Shown: piece by piece, positions 11,756 to 22,987 of the stretch
How the letters are laid out: every line of letters starts with the position of its first letter
Numbering within the stretch: the stretch's first letter is position 1
From: Setomelanomma holmii
Lineage: Eukaryota > Ascomycota > Dothideomycetes > Pleosporales > Phaeosphaeriaceae
Reading direction: 5' to 3'
Length of the DNA stretch: 64,000 nt
Assembly: GCA_010015745.1 (NCBI GenBank)
Contig: ML978162.1
Location: forward strand, 434,001 to 498,000
The notes under the pieces: generated by a model
What the model was told of the DNA's origin: nothing
Databases searched by the model: none
Seen by the model: only the letters and a program-made list of their open reading frames with translations
Position numbers and translations under genes: made by a program

Positions 11756-13406
11756 CTACCCCCTATACCCATTCCCCAGCTGTCCATGTCCTTGCATCGG
11801 ACTCGCACCACCCAACTCCTGTGGCGCCGAATATTGATGAGCAGGCATTTCGTGCGGTGCAGGATACGCGTACGTATCCTGCGGCGCAGCCGGAACAGCA
11901 TGATACGCGCCCTGTCTAGGCATTCCCTGGCCCATTTCTGCGTATCCGCCTTGATTTGTGGGCGCTTCGTACACGTACGGAGCAGGACTCTGACTCGGTG
12001 TAAACTGCGCGTGCGATTGTGGTGGTGAGGAGGGCGGGTACGATGGCGAGACCGTGGAATCGTGAAGCATTTTGTCGTTGGTATAGTAGCCTGCTTGGCT
12101 TGGATCATTGCCACCTGCGAGAACGGGTGGGTTAGTTGGCGTTTGTGCGTTCTTGTTCTTGTTCAGGCTTCGGCGCCACAGGAAGAATGCTGCGATGGCG
12201 ATGAGGGCGGCGGCGCCTAGGCCGGCGCCGATGCCTGCCTTGGCGCCGGTGCTGAGACCGCTGGAGTTGTTAGGATTCGTGGGCGCGCCTGTGTCGGAGG
12301 CGGAGTCGCTGGAGCCGGTTGGGTTGCTGCTAGACGAGGGCGTACCGGAGCCGACGGACTGGACTCTAAAGATGTTGGTGGTGGTCGTGGAGCGGACCGT
12401 GGTAAGTGCATTGAGGACAGTTGTGCGGGTTTGCCATTGGGTGGTGGTGATGTCGGTTGTGACTGTGCCTCGCAGTGTGGTTGAGGCGACGACGGTGACG
12501 GCGAACCATTGGGTGCTGGTAGAGGTCGTTTGCGTGACTGTGATTTGTGTCTGCTGCCGCTTCTTCAAGATATGATCCTCCTGCGAGCAGGTCTGTGGCC
12601 GATCATTGTCGCCTTCGACAACCAGTGTGCTAATGCTCTTTTCACTAGGACTTGAAGTTTGGACTGGCACCTCGGGCGAGGCGGGCACATCAAAGGTCGG
12701 GGTCGCTATTGCTCTTGCTCGCCGAGCTGGACCACTGCTAATGGTGACAGTCGTCCACTCAGTGGCTGTTGCAGCACTCGTCACGGTGAAAACAGAAGTA
12801 CTCTGCTCAGTCTTGATATTGGTCACAACATCTCGCAACGAGACTAGATTGGGTATAGTGACGGTAGAAGTCGCGGTAGCGGTCGCGACGACATTGACTG
12901 TGGTTCTGAACGCCATGTCAGCATGGTTCAATGGTTGCGTATGTGCACTGTATAGCTTACGTTGAAGCTCTGCATTGTGCTTGAGCGTTGCAAAATTCGC
13001 CCTTTGGACAGCAGACAGCTCCACAAGGGACCGAGCCATCGTTGGCGCAGCAGACCTGATAGTTCTCAACACAGATGTTGCCAGTCGGGCAGCACTTCTT
13101 CGTGCCGCAACACGAGTAGCCGGACGGACAAGTGCCGCATTGCCTCTTCTCCAAGTTCACACCGCGCGATATCCTGGACCTCTCTGCGAGCGGCAGCTCG
13201 AGTGCTACGATTTGAAGCTCATAGTCTTGATCGTATAGGCTTTCCGATGTGCTGTTGTATGGGTCGTCAAGCGTCGAGTCGCATTTGTTGATATTGCCAA
13301 TATTGTCACTCGGAGTCGATACGTCTGCTGTGCTGGCTGAGACGACATTTGTGAGTACGATCGATATGCACGTCGCACGTACTAATTGTCGCCGCAAGAA
13401 ATGCAT
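11756..13406 (-). CDS. Secreted-type Cys-rich single-pass membrane protein, function unknown
   Basis: Two exons, 13406-12961 and 12905-11756, with a 55-nt intron (GTAAGC..TTCAG, phase 2), give 531 aa. An N-terminal signal peptide (RQLVRATCISIVLTNVVSAS) is followed by about 100 residues ending in a dibasic LEKR site. Next comes a compact Cys cluster (QCGTCPSGYSCCGTKKCC, then CVENYQVCCANDGSVPCGAVCC), resembling granulin-like or chitin-binding-like knots. A long Thr/Val/Ser-rich stalk leads to one transmembrane helix (AGIGAGLGAAALIAIAAFFLW) and a Pro/Tyr/Gln-rich tail. This layout resembles fungal plasma-membrane wall sensors (Wsc/Mid2 style), but the Cys module is not a WSC domain. The role is inferred from architecture only. 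Confidence 0.75.
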
Positions 13407-14061
13407 CGTGGACGACTTCTGAAGTGAGCCTCACCCATCAACCCGAGCCAGCGGCCCAGTCGGATTAAGTCCATTTACAATCTTCAGCCTCGTCTGTCCA
13501 GCCCTTCTGTAGTGCCCAAGGTGTAGGAGTTAGCGGCTCTTGGATGGTCGACCTAGATCGACATAGAAGCATGAGGCTAATGGGCGTTGGCTAATCAGAC
13601 TCGCCTCGTTTGGCCCCCATTGGCAATTTCGCTTTGCTTGTCCTGAATCGATTCGCCAGCATGAGAACTAGGCTGTATACATATGCGTCGTGCGCACGCT
13701 TGGAGCATAGTGGCTGCTGTAGCGTAAAGCAACGATCTGAGCTGGTGAGGAGTCTTCACAGGCAGGAAAAGCAGGAGTCGCGCTCCCTTCGAGACGCTAT
13801 GCCATTGTCCATTTGCGGTTTAGAATGGTCGCGAACGCCAGACGGGGGTCATGTACCGCTCTGATGAGCCTGAAAAAAAATTGTTGATGGGACTCAAGGA
13901 GATTGCAGATTCCCATCATGCCTCTGCGGAGTCTAGGAGGAATAAGGCGGCTTATACTTGCAGCCCAAACGTGGACATACAAACCTTTCGGTGGACGTTG
14001 CCGGAAAGCGTTGCATCCAGATGCCTGTGTCGATCCAGAATGTGATCATTGAGGCGTCCCA
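13407..14061. other. Intergenic region
   Basis: 655 bases between the start of the Cys-rich protein gene and the stop of the mitochondrial kinase gene (both minus strand). No domain-bearing frame or clear regulatory motif was seen; it should hold the promoter of the former and terminator of the latter. Confidence 0.4.
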
Positions 14062-15600
14062 CTAAATACGCCTCTTTTCTGCTGTCTGTGTTTGTGAAGT
14101 TTCCTCCGAGTCCTCTCCGTCTATCCTGCCCACTCCTCTCAAGCTCAAGTATACGTCCGTACCCCAGCCCCAGAGGCTTTGCACTGCAATGCCTCCACCA
14201 AAGTACTCGGCATACGCTCTTCCCAGCGGCAGCCCGTAACCCAATCCTGCCAGGCTGTGTATACCATCGCCACCGGTCCCGGAAATAGCATTGAGTGCAT
14301 CCATCCCGGACTGAGAGCTATTACTGCCAGAGAGAGTGGAGGACGCCTGGTCATCATTGAATGTGGTGAAGCTGTAGTCCCAGATGTGACCGAGGTTGTC
14401 TGGAGAAATTCCACCGCCACGGTCACGAATGCGGATCGTTACGCCAGGCGTTGAGTGCTTCAGCGGGAGTATGTTGGCATCTGCGGTGGAAGAAGTCGAT
14501 CCGTGGAGCCCAGTAAAGGCGTGCGAGGCTACATCTGCGTTGCCTTGGTCTGCATTCTCGATGCGTTTGCTGTTGGGATCCGCCGAGTCGCTGCTCCCCG
14601 TGCTCTCAGGTATGAGTTCGGGAAGTGGTGCGATGGTGACTTCGATCGGCTCGCGCTCCATGCCGCTCTCCACCGTCGCGCGGAAGGCATTCTTGAGCAG
14701 TTCTGTGATAATGTACTCGAGATGGACCGGTATGTGCGCGAAGGTGTAGTCAGGTTCGCCGTTGATATTGACCGTTGGGCGGACGCCATACTTCAGCTCG
14801 CAGATCTCGCCGACGGTGTTGGCGCAGTGCTCCACGATGGTCGCAGGCTTGAGTTTGGTGTCTATGACTCCAATATAGCCTGGGGTATCGCCTGCCTCAT
14901 GCATGACCTCATTGTGTGGCTGGCTCGAGAAGTGCAGAGACAGATGCTGCTCTGCAATCAGGCGCGTGCCTATCCTCGCCCTCAGATGCTCGTCTAGAAA
15001 GCGCGTGACATCCTTGGGTTGTATGTATTTCCTAGCCTCCAAGAACCCTCTTGCCAGTATGCTTATGGTGTTCGAATGCGTTTGCACCAAGTCAGCCATC
15101 ACCTCCGTAAACTTGACCTCATCTTCTAGCGTCTTGATCTCGCGTTCGGCCCATGGTAGCAACGTGGAGAGACTGTGTATGTAGTTCGAGTGTATCTTCG
15201 ACACGTGTGGATTCGACACGACAATGAATGGGAGGTTTCGGAGAGATTGTATGCGGTGCGCGAGTCGCGCCGGGAGGATTGAAAGCGTAAAGTTGGCGGA
15301 AGTAAGCAGTTGCCGGGTGGTGAGGGGTGGTTTGCCGTGTCTAATCATCACGCGACCGCTGTTAGCCTGTGATTGTGGGAGGCCGCTACAACGAACATAC
15401 TTTACGAGGTCGGCGAGCGTCAGGGGGTGCAATGGTAAGCTGGCGAGCCGTGAGATGTCATGGTCGGTCACAGTTTTGGTGTGTAGTCTGTGGTTCCGGC
15501 TTTTTGCGAACAGGCCGCCGCTTGTCCTTCGTGTTGTACGCGGACAGCACAGGCGTATAATGTTTGATTGTATAATCAGCGGTCGCTGAAGTTGTGACAT
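14062..15600 (-). CDS. Mitochondrial PDK/BCKDK-family protein kinase
   Basis: The 512-codon frame contains an in-frame 60-nt intron at 15400-15341 (GTATGT..GCTAAC..TTAG). Removing it gives 492 aa and restores the continuous DLVKHGKPPLTTRQLL segment. Exons are 15600-15401 and 15340-14062. The protein belongs to the mitochondrial kinases that phosphorylate and inactivate the E1 subunits of pyruvate or branched-chain 2-oxoacid dehydrogenases. Visible: a basic, Ser-rich presequence-like N-terminus, a helical regulatory domain, and a GHKL ATPase domain with N-box ELLKNAFRATVE (near residue 270), G1 box DRGGGISPDN and G2 box GLGYGLPLGRAYAEYFGGG. A Ser/Asp-rich insertion of about 50 residues separates the N-box from the G1 box. 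Which dehydrogenase it targets cannot be decided here. Confidence 0.92.
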   Translation of the reverse strand: MSQLQRPLIIQSNIIRLCCPRTTRRTSGGLFAKSRNHRLHTKTVTDHDISRLASLPLHPLTLADLVKYVRCSGLPQSQANSGRVMIRHGKPPLTTRQLLTSANFTLSILPARLAHRIQSLRNLPFIVVSNPHVSKIHSNYIHSLSTLLPWAEREIKTLEDEVKFTEVMADLVQTHSNTISILARGFLEARKYIQPKDVTRFLDEHLRARIGTRLIAEQHLSLHFSSQPHNEVMHEAGDTPGYIGVIDTKLKPATIVEHCANTVGEICELKYGVRPTVNINGEPDYTFAHIPVHLEYIITELLKNAFRATVESGMEREPIEVTIAPLPELIPESTGSSDSADPNSKRIENADQGNADVASHAFTGLHGSTSSTADANILPLKHSTPGVTIRIRDRGGGISPDNLGHIWDYSFTTFNDDQASSTLSGSNSSQSGMDALNAISGTGGDGIHSLAGLGYGLPLGRAYAEYFGGGIAVQSLWGWGTDVYLSLRGVGRIDGEDSEETSQTQTAEKRRI

Positions 15601-17261
15601 GGTCGCCTCAGTCTACCTCCTGCATCCTCCTCGTCGTTGCCAGGAAACTGTGTTCTGGCCCTGGCGTCGCTATCAGTCGTGTGAGATCTTGAAAGGTGAA
15701 TTTGCGTACCTTTCTTCTCTTTGCGACCTGATCAAGCCCGCAAGATTAGCAACAACCGCAGTACTTCCGCATATGGCAAAGGTTGGAAGGACAATCTTTG
15801 TGCTGCGAAGGAACAATAGTTGTGCGGGCAGGCGAAGCTTCCCTAAGCTCATGCGGGCCAACACGAGCTTCCTGGGCGGTGAGTCGGACCCTGTCACATG
15901 AACGTCACGCGCATCCCTCCTGCATACACCAAAAGCAACATCGTGGGGTCTTCAAGCCTTGTATGAGACAACCTGGGCAGCTTTGACTGATGGAAAATTA
16001 GTCACCGCACTTTGCTAGCATCGGCAGCATAGTCACCGTAGAGCCGTCAAAACTTCGGTCGGGCCGCCAAACACGCAGGGGAGACACAACACACCATGAC
16101 GATAGCCAGACCATAAGAATACAGCAAGGTCGATCTGAAAGCAGGGCCCAAAAGTTCGGCCGCCTTTTCACCAGACCGTCAGGCCTCAAGCCGGAGAAGA
16201 GCGGGGAAATTTTGATCCCGCTCACAGTCCTTGGAGAGCCAACGGAGCAGGAACGAAGAGGACGCAAATCGACCAGTCTTCCTAAGCAGACGAGCAGCAT
16301 GATGCGCGCATACAACTGCTTCTTCGGCGGATTATATAGCACTGGGTTAACATGTATCGCAATTCCACATATCGTACCAACGAGCAACCATTATGCCTCG
16401 ATATGTCTTCAATCCGGATTTTGTCTTTGTTGAAAAGCGACCCCAAACCCTCATGAGGACGTCCAGGCTCTTATTTAACTTATGATTTCTGCTCTGCAGA
16501 CCTCGAACATCCTCGATGACCATTCCTGTTCCTGCTTCATGTAATCTGACGCTGGGTTTGACCAACTCTGCCACCTCTCATCAGTCCCGTATGAGATGTC
16601 AAATACTCTCGATATACTGTACAGAAATGACAGCCTGCCTATCTTCAACACAAATTGGAATATTTTCAGGAGGTTGCGCTACCACTAAATCGGCTGTCAG
16701 CCAGAATGGGAAGGTAATCTCGAGATCAAGATAAGTACCAAGTTGGATGAGAGAGTGCGGACATCTCACGAGGGACACCATCGCTTGCCATGAAGAACGA
16801 AGAACAAGATGCTGGTGACCCTATCGCGAAGATACACGGGCTGCGACCTTGTCAAGTTTGGGGGCGTCCACTTTGCGGTGACAGATGCAGCTTTGACAAA
16901 GTAGCGCGTTCCGATCCATATAGCTATTACCACTGAACGTTTTGCAAGTATACCCAAGCAGCGAGAGAACGTTCGGATCCATGGTTTAAGTCATAGTCAC
17001 GAGCGAGCTGCAGAATGGTCAAGTTTGAAGTGTTTATCAAGATCTATTTCTATGTTCTTGACAGGAAACTGCAAGATGGTGTCGTAACAAAGCCATGCAT
17101 GAATTTTGTGGATATCCAGACGCCGATCCCATGAGACACACGCGCATAACACATTACTGTCGTAGGCTAAGCGTTGTAAGCCTGTGAAATGCACCCTCTA
17201 TCGCATCCGAGAACATCGACCGTAAACCGAGAAAGGAAAGCTTTTGTCGGAGGCGAGTCGT
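15601..17261. other. 1.7-kb stretch without a supportable gene
   Basis: Several 60-130 codon frames on both strands (the longest on the minus strand at 15998-16387) lack recognisable domains and have no persuasive splice partners. It contains the promoter of the kinase gene at its left end and the EF-3 terminator at its right end. Confidence 0.4.
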
Positions 17262-20200
17262 CTAGTCATCCTCGTCGGAGAAGACCTCCTCACCACGCTT
17301 GCGGCGGGCCATACGATCCTTCTTCTTCTTGCGCATCTCGCTGGACGTCAATTTCTTCTTCTTTTCCTGACTGAGAGGCTGTTAGCATCCACTCTGAACC
17401 AATATAGCGCTAGGAACTTACCTTGCGATCTTGTTGCCCATCGCATCGAACCTGGAGCGATATTAGTGTTGTATCATGTTGTGGTGTTGTGGTTGACTTA
17501 CTTCTCCTCCTCCTCACCATCCTTGGCGGACAAACGAGGTCCGGAACCTTGGCCCTGCACCCAGTTGTGGCCGGAAGGTGTCATGCGACCGTCCATGACA
17601 GCCCAGACTTCCTCAGTAAGATCCTTGGTGAACTCAGCCGAGTGAGTAATGATGATGACACCACCCTCAAAGGTCTTGATGGCCTTGGAGAGGGCTCCGA
17701 GAGAGTCACGGTCGAGGTAGTTGGTAGGCTCGTCAAGAACGATCAAATGAGGACGCTGCCATGAGCAGGCGGCGAGAACGACCTTGACACGCTGACCACC
17801 GGACAGACCGCGCATGCGGGAGTGAGAGACAAGCTCGGCGTCAAGACCGAACTGAGCGGCGTGGGCCTCAATCTCCTTGCGGACCAGTGGCCGGAACTGA
17901 CCGCTGGCGAGAGCCTCCTTCTGATCGACCTCAGCAACCATCTTGGCGTGGGATGCCATGATCTCAGATCGAGGAATCCAGGCATTGTCGGCAGTCATCA
18001 TGGGTGTCCACTTCTCGTTCTTCAGGCCGACGTTCTCGCCGAGAGCGAAAGAGCACTCGTACTCGTAGGAGTTCTTGAACTTCCTACGCGAGTTGATGCC
18101 GATGACACGACGCTGGGTGCCCTCAATCTTGTAGATCTTATCCATGGCCTTCTCGTCTTCCTCGGTGACGATCTTGTTGGCACGGTCCATGGTCTCACGG
18201 TCCTCACCAGTCTGGAAACGCCACTGGATGTACTCTGAAGGAGTCTTGTCGAGATGGTGATCGATATGTGCGAAAGCGTGCTGCTTGATGTACGCAATAC
18301 GGATGTTCTCGTGGTGGTAGATCTCACCAGAGGTGGGCACTAACTCACCAGTCAGGACGTTGACGAGAGTAGACTTGCCAGCACCGTTGGGGCCAATGAC
18401 AGCAATACGGGAACCGAGTGAGCACTGGAAGGTAATGTCCTGAATCTGGGGCTTGGAGGTACCCTCGTACTGGAAACTCATGTTGGTGGCACGGAGAATG
18501 GCCTTGGCCTTGGTCTTGACACCCTCGAGGAAACCGGGCTCGGGGAACTTGAACTCCATGTCGGAGGCGCTGAGCTCGTGGTATGACTTCGCAGAAGGCA
18601 CACGCTTGACGAACTCATCAAGGTTACCACGGTAACGCTTGAGCTTGAAGCGCTCGTAGTGGATGACGTGCTGAATAACGTGGTTCAAGAACTTGCTGTC
18701 GTGGGAAATGACGATAGACGTGCAAGGCGAGTTGATCAAGTAGTCCTCGAGCCACTTGACGTTCTTCACGTCCAAATGGTTGGTAGGCTCGTCAAGAAGC
18801 AGAATATCGGGCTCCTCGAACACGGCACGCGCAAGCGCGAGCTTCATCTTCCAGCCACCGGACAGCGAAGTAATGGGACCATTGTACATATCGTTGGTGA
18901 AGCCGAACTCGTTAAGAGTAGCCTTGACATCATCCTCGGGCTTGTTGATGCCAACAGACTCGAGTTTCTTCAAGGTCCAACCAATGACAGTCTGCTCAGT
19001 ATCGGCAGAGTCGAGATCGTGCTCAACGTAGACGGTCTTGACCTCATTCTGCTTGGGGAAACCCTCGACCTGCTCGTTGTTGATGGCACGCATGAGGGTA
19101 GTCTTTCCGGAACCGTTGGGTCCGAGAAGACCGTAACGCTGACCACGCTTGAGGCGGAGATGTGTCTGGTTGAGCAAGATCTTAGCACCGTAGGCCAAGT
19201 TGAAAGTGCAGTTGCAGAGATCCTCGCCCTCCTCCTCATCGGGCTCGGCAACGTCCTCCTGCATGGCAGCAGGCAGAGAACGCTTGCGCAGGTTCTCAGT
19301 GATGTCCTTGGCCTCCTCATCGCCGACAAGAACAGCGACGAAAGGACCGGCGTTGGATTGCCAGTTGATGCCCTCCCAGTCCTTCTCGTCAACGAGCTGA
19401 CCACCGATAGCGCCAATATAGTTGACGACCGGGGTGAAGCGCTCATCAATCTTGTACTTGGAAGGAAGAACCTCCTTCAACTTGCCGGCAATGGTCTCGA
19501 CATCTCCGTCCTTGGAGATCTCGGGAATCTTGCCATCCTTGACAGCACCGACACGGATGAGAGTATCGAGACCTTGGCGGGTCTTCTCACGAGCCTCAGG
19601 ATCAGCAAGGTTGTCGTGGTTCTTCTCAAGCGCAGGCATCAGCTTGGGCAAGAAAGCGGCAACGATCTGGGGGTCCTCGACGAGCTTACACATGTTGTCG
19701 ATAATGACGGCAGTCTTACGCTTGATGGCAGTCTCGCGCTCGACGAGACCACGCTCAAGAAGAGGCACCATGATGGCAAGGGTGGGCTCGTGGACGTCAG
19801 TAACGAAAGTGGTGGCACCGAGCAAGTGAACAGTCTCCGGGACGTTCTCAGGCTTGGCGATACACTTGATCAACTCGGGAATGAATCGCTCAATATCCTT
19901 GTTGGAGATCAAGGAGCAGAGCTTCTCCATGGTGGCGTAGGCAGCCTTCTTGACTTCAGGCTTGGTATCCCACATGGCACCGGAGATGACGGGAATCAAA
20001 TCTGGAACACGGAAAGCCATCTGGGCGGGGGCACTCTCGGTGAGGACCTCAATGCACTTCAGATCGGCCATCTTTTCAGGCCACTTTTGTGCGTTCTCGA
20101 GAGATTTGATGATGTGCGGGATGATAGCCTTGACGGCGTTGGGGTTTGCGGCGGCAACGATAGCCTCAGAGGCCGTCTGGGCGGCAACCTTGACGGCGCT

Positions 20201-20617
20201 CATCTTGTCACCAACGGCGCCGAGGACAGCGGGGAGGAGTTCGACGAGGTAGGACTCGACCGAGGCGGAGACGTGTGAGTGTTGCGCAATGGCGCGGATG
20301 GCGTCAAGAGCGCGCTCGCGGGCGATGGCATCCTTCTTGCTGGCGAGCTGCTTCTTCAGCAGGTCGACGGCCCTAGAAACGTTGTCAGAATTTTGTCGTA
20401 TGGAGGGGTAGTGGGGCGAAGAGTGATCATACTTTGTGGGTGCATCAGCCTCCTCAATGTCGCCGTTGATGAAGGTGGCAATGTCGTTGGCAGCGGCATT
20501 GATCTTGTCCTGCTCCTTGGAGACGGTCAACTTGCCCATGAGCTCCTCGAGGGCCTTGAGCGCCTTCGAGTTCTCGGACTTGACGGCCGCAGCGTCGTGA
20601 AGAGCAGCGGGGGCCAT
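17262..20617 (-). CDS. YEF3: Translation elongation factor 3 (EF-3)
   Basis: Four exons: 20617-20433, 20372-17502, 17451-17422 (30 nt) and 17370-17262, with introns of 60, 50 and 51 nt, encode 1064 aa. EF-3 is the fungal ABC-F ATPase that releases deacyl-tRNA from the ribosomal E site during elongation. Visible: an N-terminal HEAT-repeat region, ABC cassette 1 (Walker [11 protein letters not shown], signature [14 protein letters not shown], Walker [13 protein letters not shown]), ABC cassette 2 ([35 protein letters not shown]) with the chromodomain-like insert before it, and a Lys-rich tail ending [14 protein letters not shown]. The first intron is a multiple of three without a stop, so a frame search reads through it. 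Dense usage of C/G-ending codons fits very high expression. Confidence 0.98.
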
Positions 20618-20683
20618 GTTGTCGGTTGAGTGTGTGGAGGGCGGTGGGTGTGAGGGAGTGGTCGAGAGAGGGAGGCGGTAGCC

Positions 20684-20692
20684 CTTATATAG
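20684..20692 (-). promoter_or_regulatory. TATA box and pyrimidine-rich leader of EF-3
   Basis: The minus strand reads CTATATAAGG about 70 bases upstream of the EF-3 ATG, followed by a C/T-rich leader (CCTCCCTCTCTCGACC). A TATA element plus CT-rich start region is typical of strongly expressed fungal genes. Confidence 0.6.
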
Positions 20693-21413
20693 ACAAAGGT
20701 GCGGGGCCTAAAAACTTTTCGGTGAATGCACAGAAAAGTCTATGGAGTATCAAAGCGTGCACAGCCGCGGAATAGTGAATCGCAGCTGCTCTATGCGACT
20801 GAAAGACACAAACAAGGAAAGGACCTTGGGATAGCCCAGAGAAAGTGAGGGGAGAATGTGAACTGCGCTGCTTTGGCGAGCGTGGATTCTTATGTGGGCA
20901 AAATTTTGGCAAGCCGATAAGATTAGCGCGGATGCCAGATTTTGGCCCCTGCGCCAAAGAACCGGGGACCCAACAATGCTGCCACCGAGCCGCCGCTGAA
21001 CTCGACGCCAGAGATTTCACTTTTGCCGCCGCGGCTCCAATTTCTCCATACATCATTACATCAGAGTTTGCTGCTCTGTTCACTCGCAAGAATGCTCGTG
21101 GTACCGCTGCTGCACAAGCCGTGCGGGAGTCCACGTTGCAGAAAGGCATCTATCTGTGGCGAGTTTCTCCAAGCGCGCTGACCGCCTTCTTCAACCACAC
21201 CAACCAGCGGCAACCATTCAACGAGTTGAGCGACTTGGATTATGCAGCAGCGAGGATCACGGACTGATGCCGTATCACACTGTAGCCTAGACCAGCTCTG
21301 AGGCTCATGGTCAATCACGATCGTACAAAAAGGGCGGACTCAGCACGTAAATGTCCAGCTTACCTTGCGACCAATTCTCATGTACAAGCGAATGAGGACG
21401 GCAAATACACCGG
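20693..21413. other. Region upstream of EF-3
   Basis: Contains the EF-3 promoter. A 140-codon + frame at 20845-21267 overlaps a 154-codon minus frame at 20685-21149; neither shows a family motif and the two exclude each other, so no gene is called. Confidence 0.35.
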
Positions 21414-22119
21414 ATGCTATTCGTGCAGCCCTGCCGATATTTCACGCTACGGCCACATGCGGAGGCTCCAGACTACTTTTCAAAGTACCTGCCCGTTTTT
21501 GCCGAAGTCGAGGCGGCGTCCAAATGCTCGTTCCGTGGTCCTAAGGTACCATTCGCCACCCACCTAGACCCTTCGCCGTCTTTGGGTTGGTACCTGGAAT
21601 TCCACGCGGCTGTCGCCGAGGATGACATCGATCACGGGCCGTCTTCTCTAAGTTTCTCTGTGACTCGCGCTTCAGCCTTACTGTGTATGTACCACTTTTT
21701 GATGTGGTCGTAACATTTGTCGTGGTAGGATATGATCTGCATCGCCCTGCAGCAGGGCTTCTTACTTGGACGCTAGCGTGCTCTCGCCTAATGCTCGAAA
21801 CGAATGCGGGTCTGACACTGCAGATTCTGGAGAAACAGATTGCCAACTTGGCCGCCATCGAACAAAGAGCAGCGCATGTAAGCTTCGAAATATCTCAGGA
21901 CTCAGGCTCTCCATGCACTCGACAACACATGCTCACGTGTAGAGGATCGCAAAGCTGAGCTTCTGTCGTTACAATCATTTCCGCAATCTTGAAGCCGTCA
22001 CCGTAGGCCACATTAATTCATTGTTTCGCCAGATCCTCTTGATCAAATCCAGCTCAATCTGCACCACAATCGCAAGTGCAATGAGTTCGCATGAAAATGG
22101 CAGGTGCGAGGCTGATTGA
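21414..22119 (+). CDS. Possible three-exon hypothetical gene
   Basis: Tentative model: exons 21414-21684, 21753-21877 and 21943-22119, joined by introns of 68 nt (GTATGT..CTGCAG) and 65 nt (GTAAGC..GCTCAC..GTGTAG), giving 190 aa. The phases agree across both joins, and the last exon stays open for 58 codons before TGA. The predicted protein has a helical middle (ETNAGLTLQILEKQIANLAA) that could form a coiled coil. I do not recognise a family. The start is the first ATG of the first open stretch, and an upstream exon is possible. It lies next to the broken 2EXR gene and may itself be a relic. Confidence 0.3.
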
Positions 22120-22236
22120 GGCGCAGACCTCACGAGCAGGTCCGAGCTCCTTACAGTCATATACACTCGTCCTTTGGCTGGAGGAATCCCACCTGCATTC
22201 CTTTCTCTCCTGTTTATTGCACAATGTTGCATTCTG

Positions 22237-22987
22237 ATGGCATTATACTCGGATACAAGCGCGGAATTTGCAAGCTATCGAGCATCATGTGCCTGTTCAC
22301 ATTGCCTGACCTCTACTGAGCGTCCGCCTGCCAATAACACAGCCACTTTCCATCCCTTTCCCAGGATTCCATCAGAGCTTCGAATTCTCATGTGGCAATT
22401 CGCAGTCGAGCCACGTACTGTCGAGGTCCTTGTCTTTTGCGACAAACCGGTCTACGGCCAGCCTGAGACGTCACTGAGATTGACCCGTCTCGTCTTCTCA
22501 ACGCCGGTGCCAGCAGCAATACGGACTTGCCGAGAAGCTCGCAAACTCGGCCTATACTAACAAGCATTCTCAACCCTGTCCGATCACCTTCGAGATGCTT
22601 CGGGTGATACTGAGCGGCGGTATGTCTGGCTCAGCCTGAACATCGATATGGTCTCCATTGGCACGGACAATCTCACGATGTACAAGCCAGTTGCATCACA
22701 AATCAAGCGCTTGAGGTTCACCCACGGAGCCGAGCGTGACGACTGGCGTTGAGTCGTCGTGGCGATGGGAATCCAATGACATTCGCTTGTTCGAGAGCAC
22801 CACGGAGATGCACGTAATTTTGGAGTTTGGCAACTTTAGTCACTGGTGGGGAGCTTCTGAGGACTTCTACTGGTCTTGTGGCGTTGAGAATGTTCTTATG
22901 ATCATGCTGGAGACTGGTGAGACTATAACGCTCGCGGCGCTCGAAGATGGGTTCGATCGGGAAATGGAAGACTCACGGCATAGATAG
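22237..22987 (+). pseudogene. Broken 2EXR-family gene
   Basis: The frame from ATG 22237 carries the hallmark 2EXR start (FHPFPRIPSELRILMWQFA, then a VEV strand), followed by TPVPAAIRTCREARKLGLY. It is cut by a TAA at 22558-22560. Beyond this stop the same frame continues with 2EXR-like sequence (SDHLRDASGDTERRYVWLSLNIDMV, FTHGAERDDW) to a TGA at 22750. The C-terminal part (ESNDIRLFESTTEMHVILEF..) then appears one base out of frame until 22987. One nonsense change (TAC CAA to TAC TAA fits C-to-T) and one frameshift explain the damage. 2EXR proteins are a very large, functionally uncharacterised fungal family, and decayed copies are common. Confidence 0.7.

Noticed and set aside
15998..16387. 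129-codon minus frame
   Set aside because: No recognisable motif, no splice partners and unremarkable composition.
18659..20278. 539-codon plus-strand frame
   Set aside because: Lies wholly antisense to EF-3; its Leu/Val/Asp-rich sequence is the mirror of the strongly biased EF-3 codons. EF-3 has unmistakable ABC motifs.
20685..21267. Overlapping 154- and 140-codon frames on opposite strands upstream of EF-3
   Set aside because: No domain, mutually exclusive, and the EF-3 TATA box lies at the edge.
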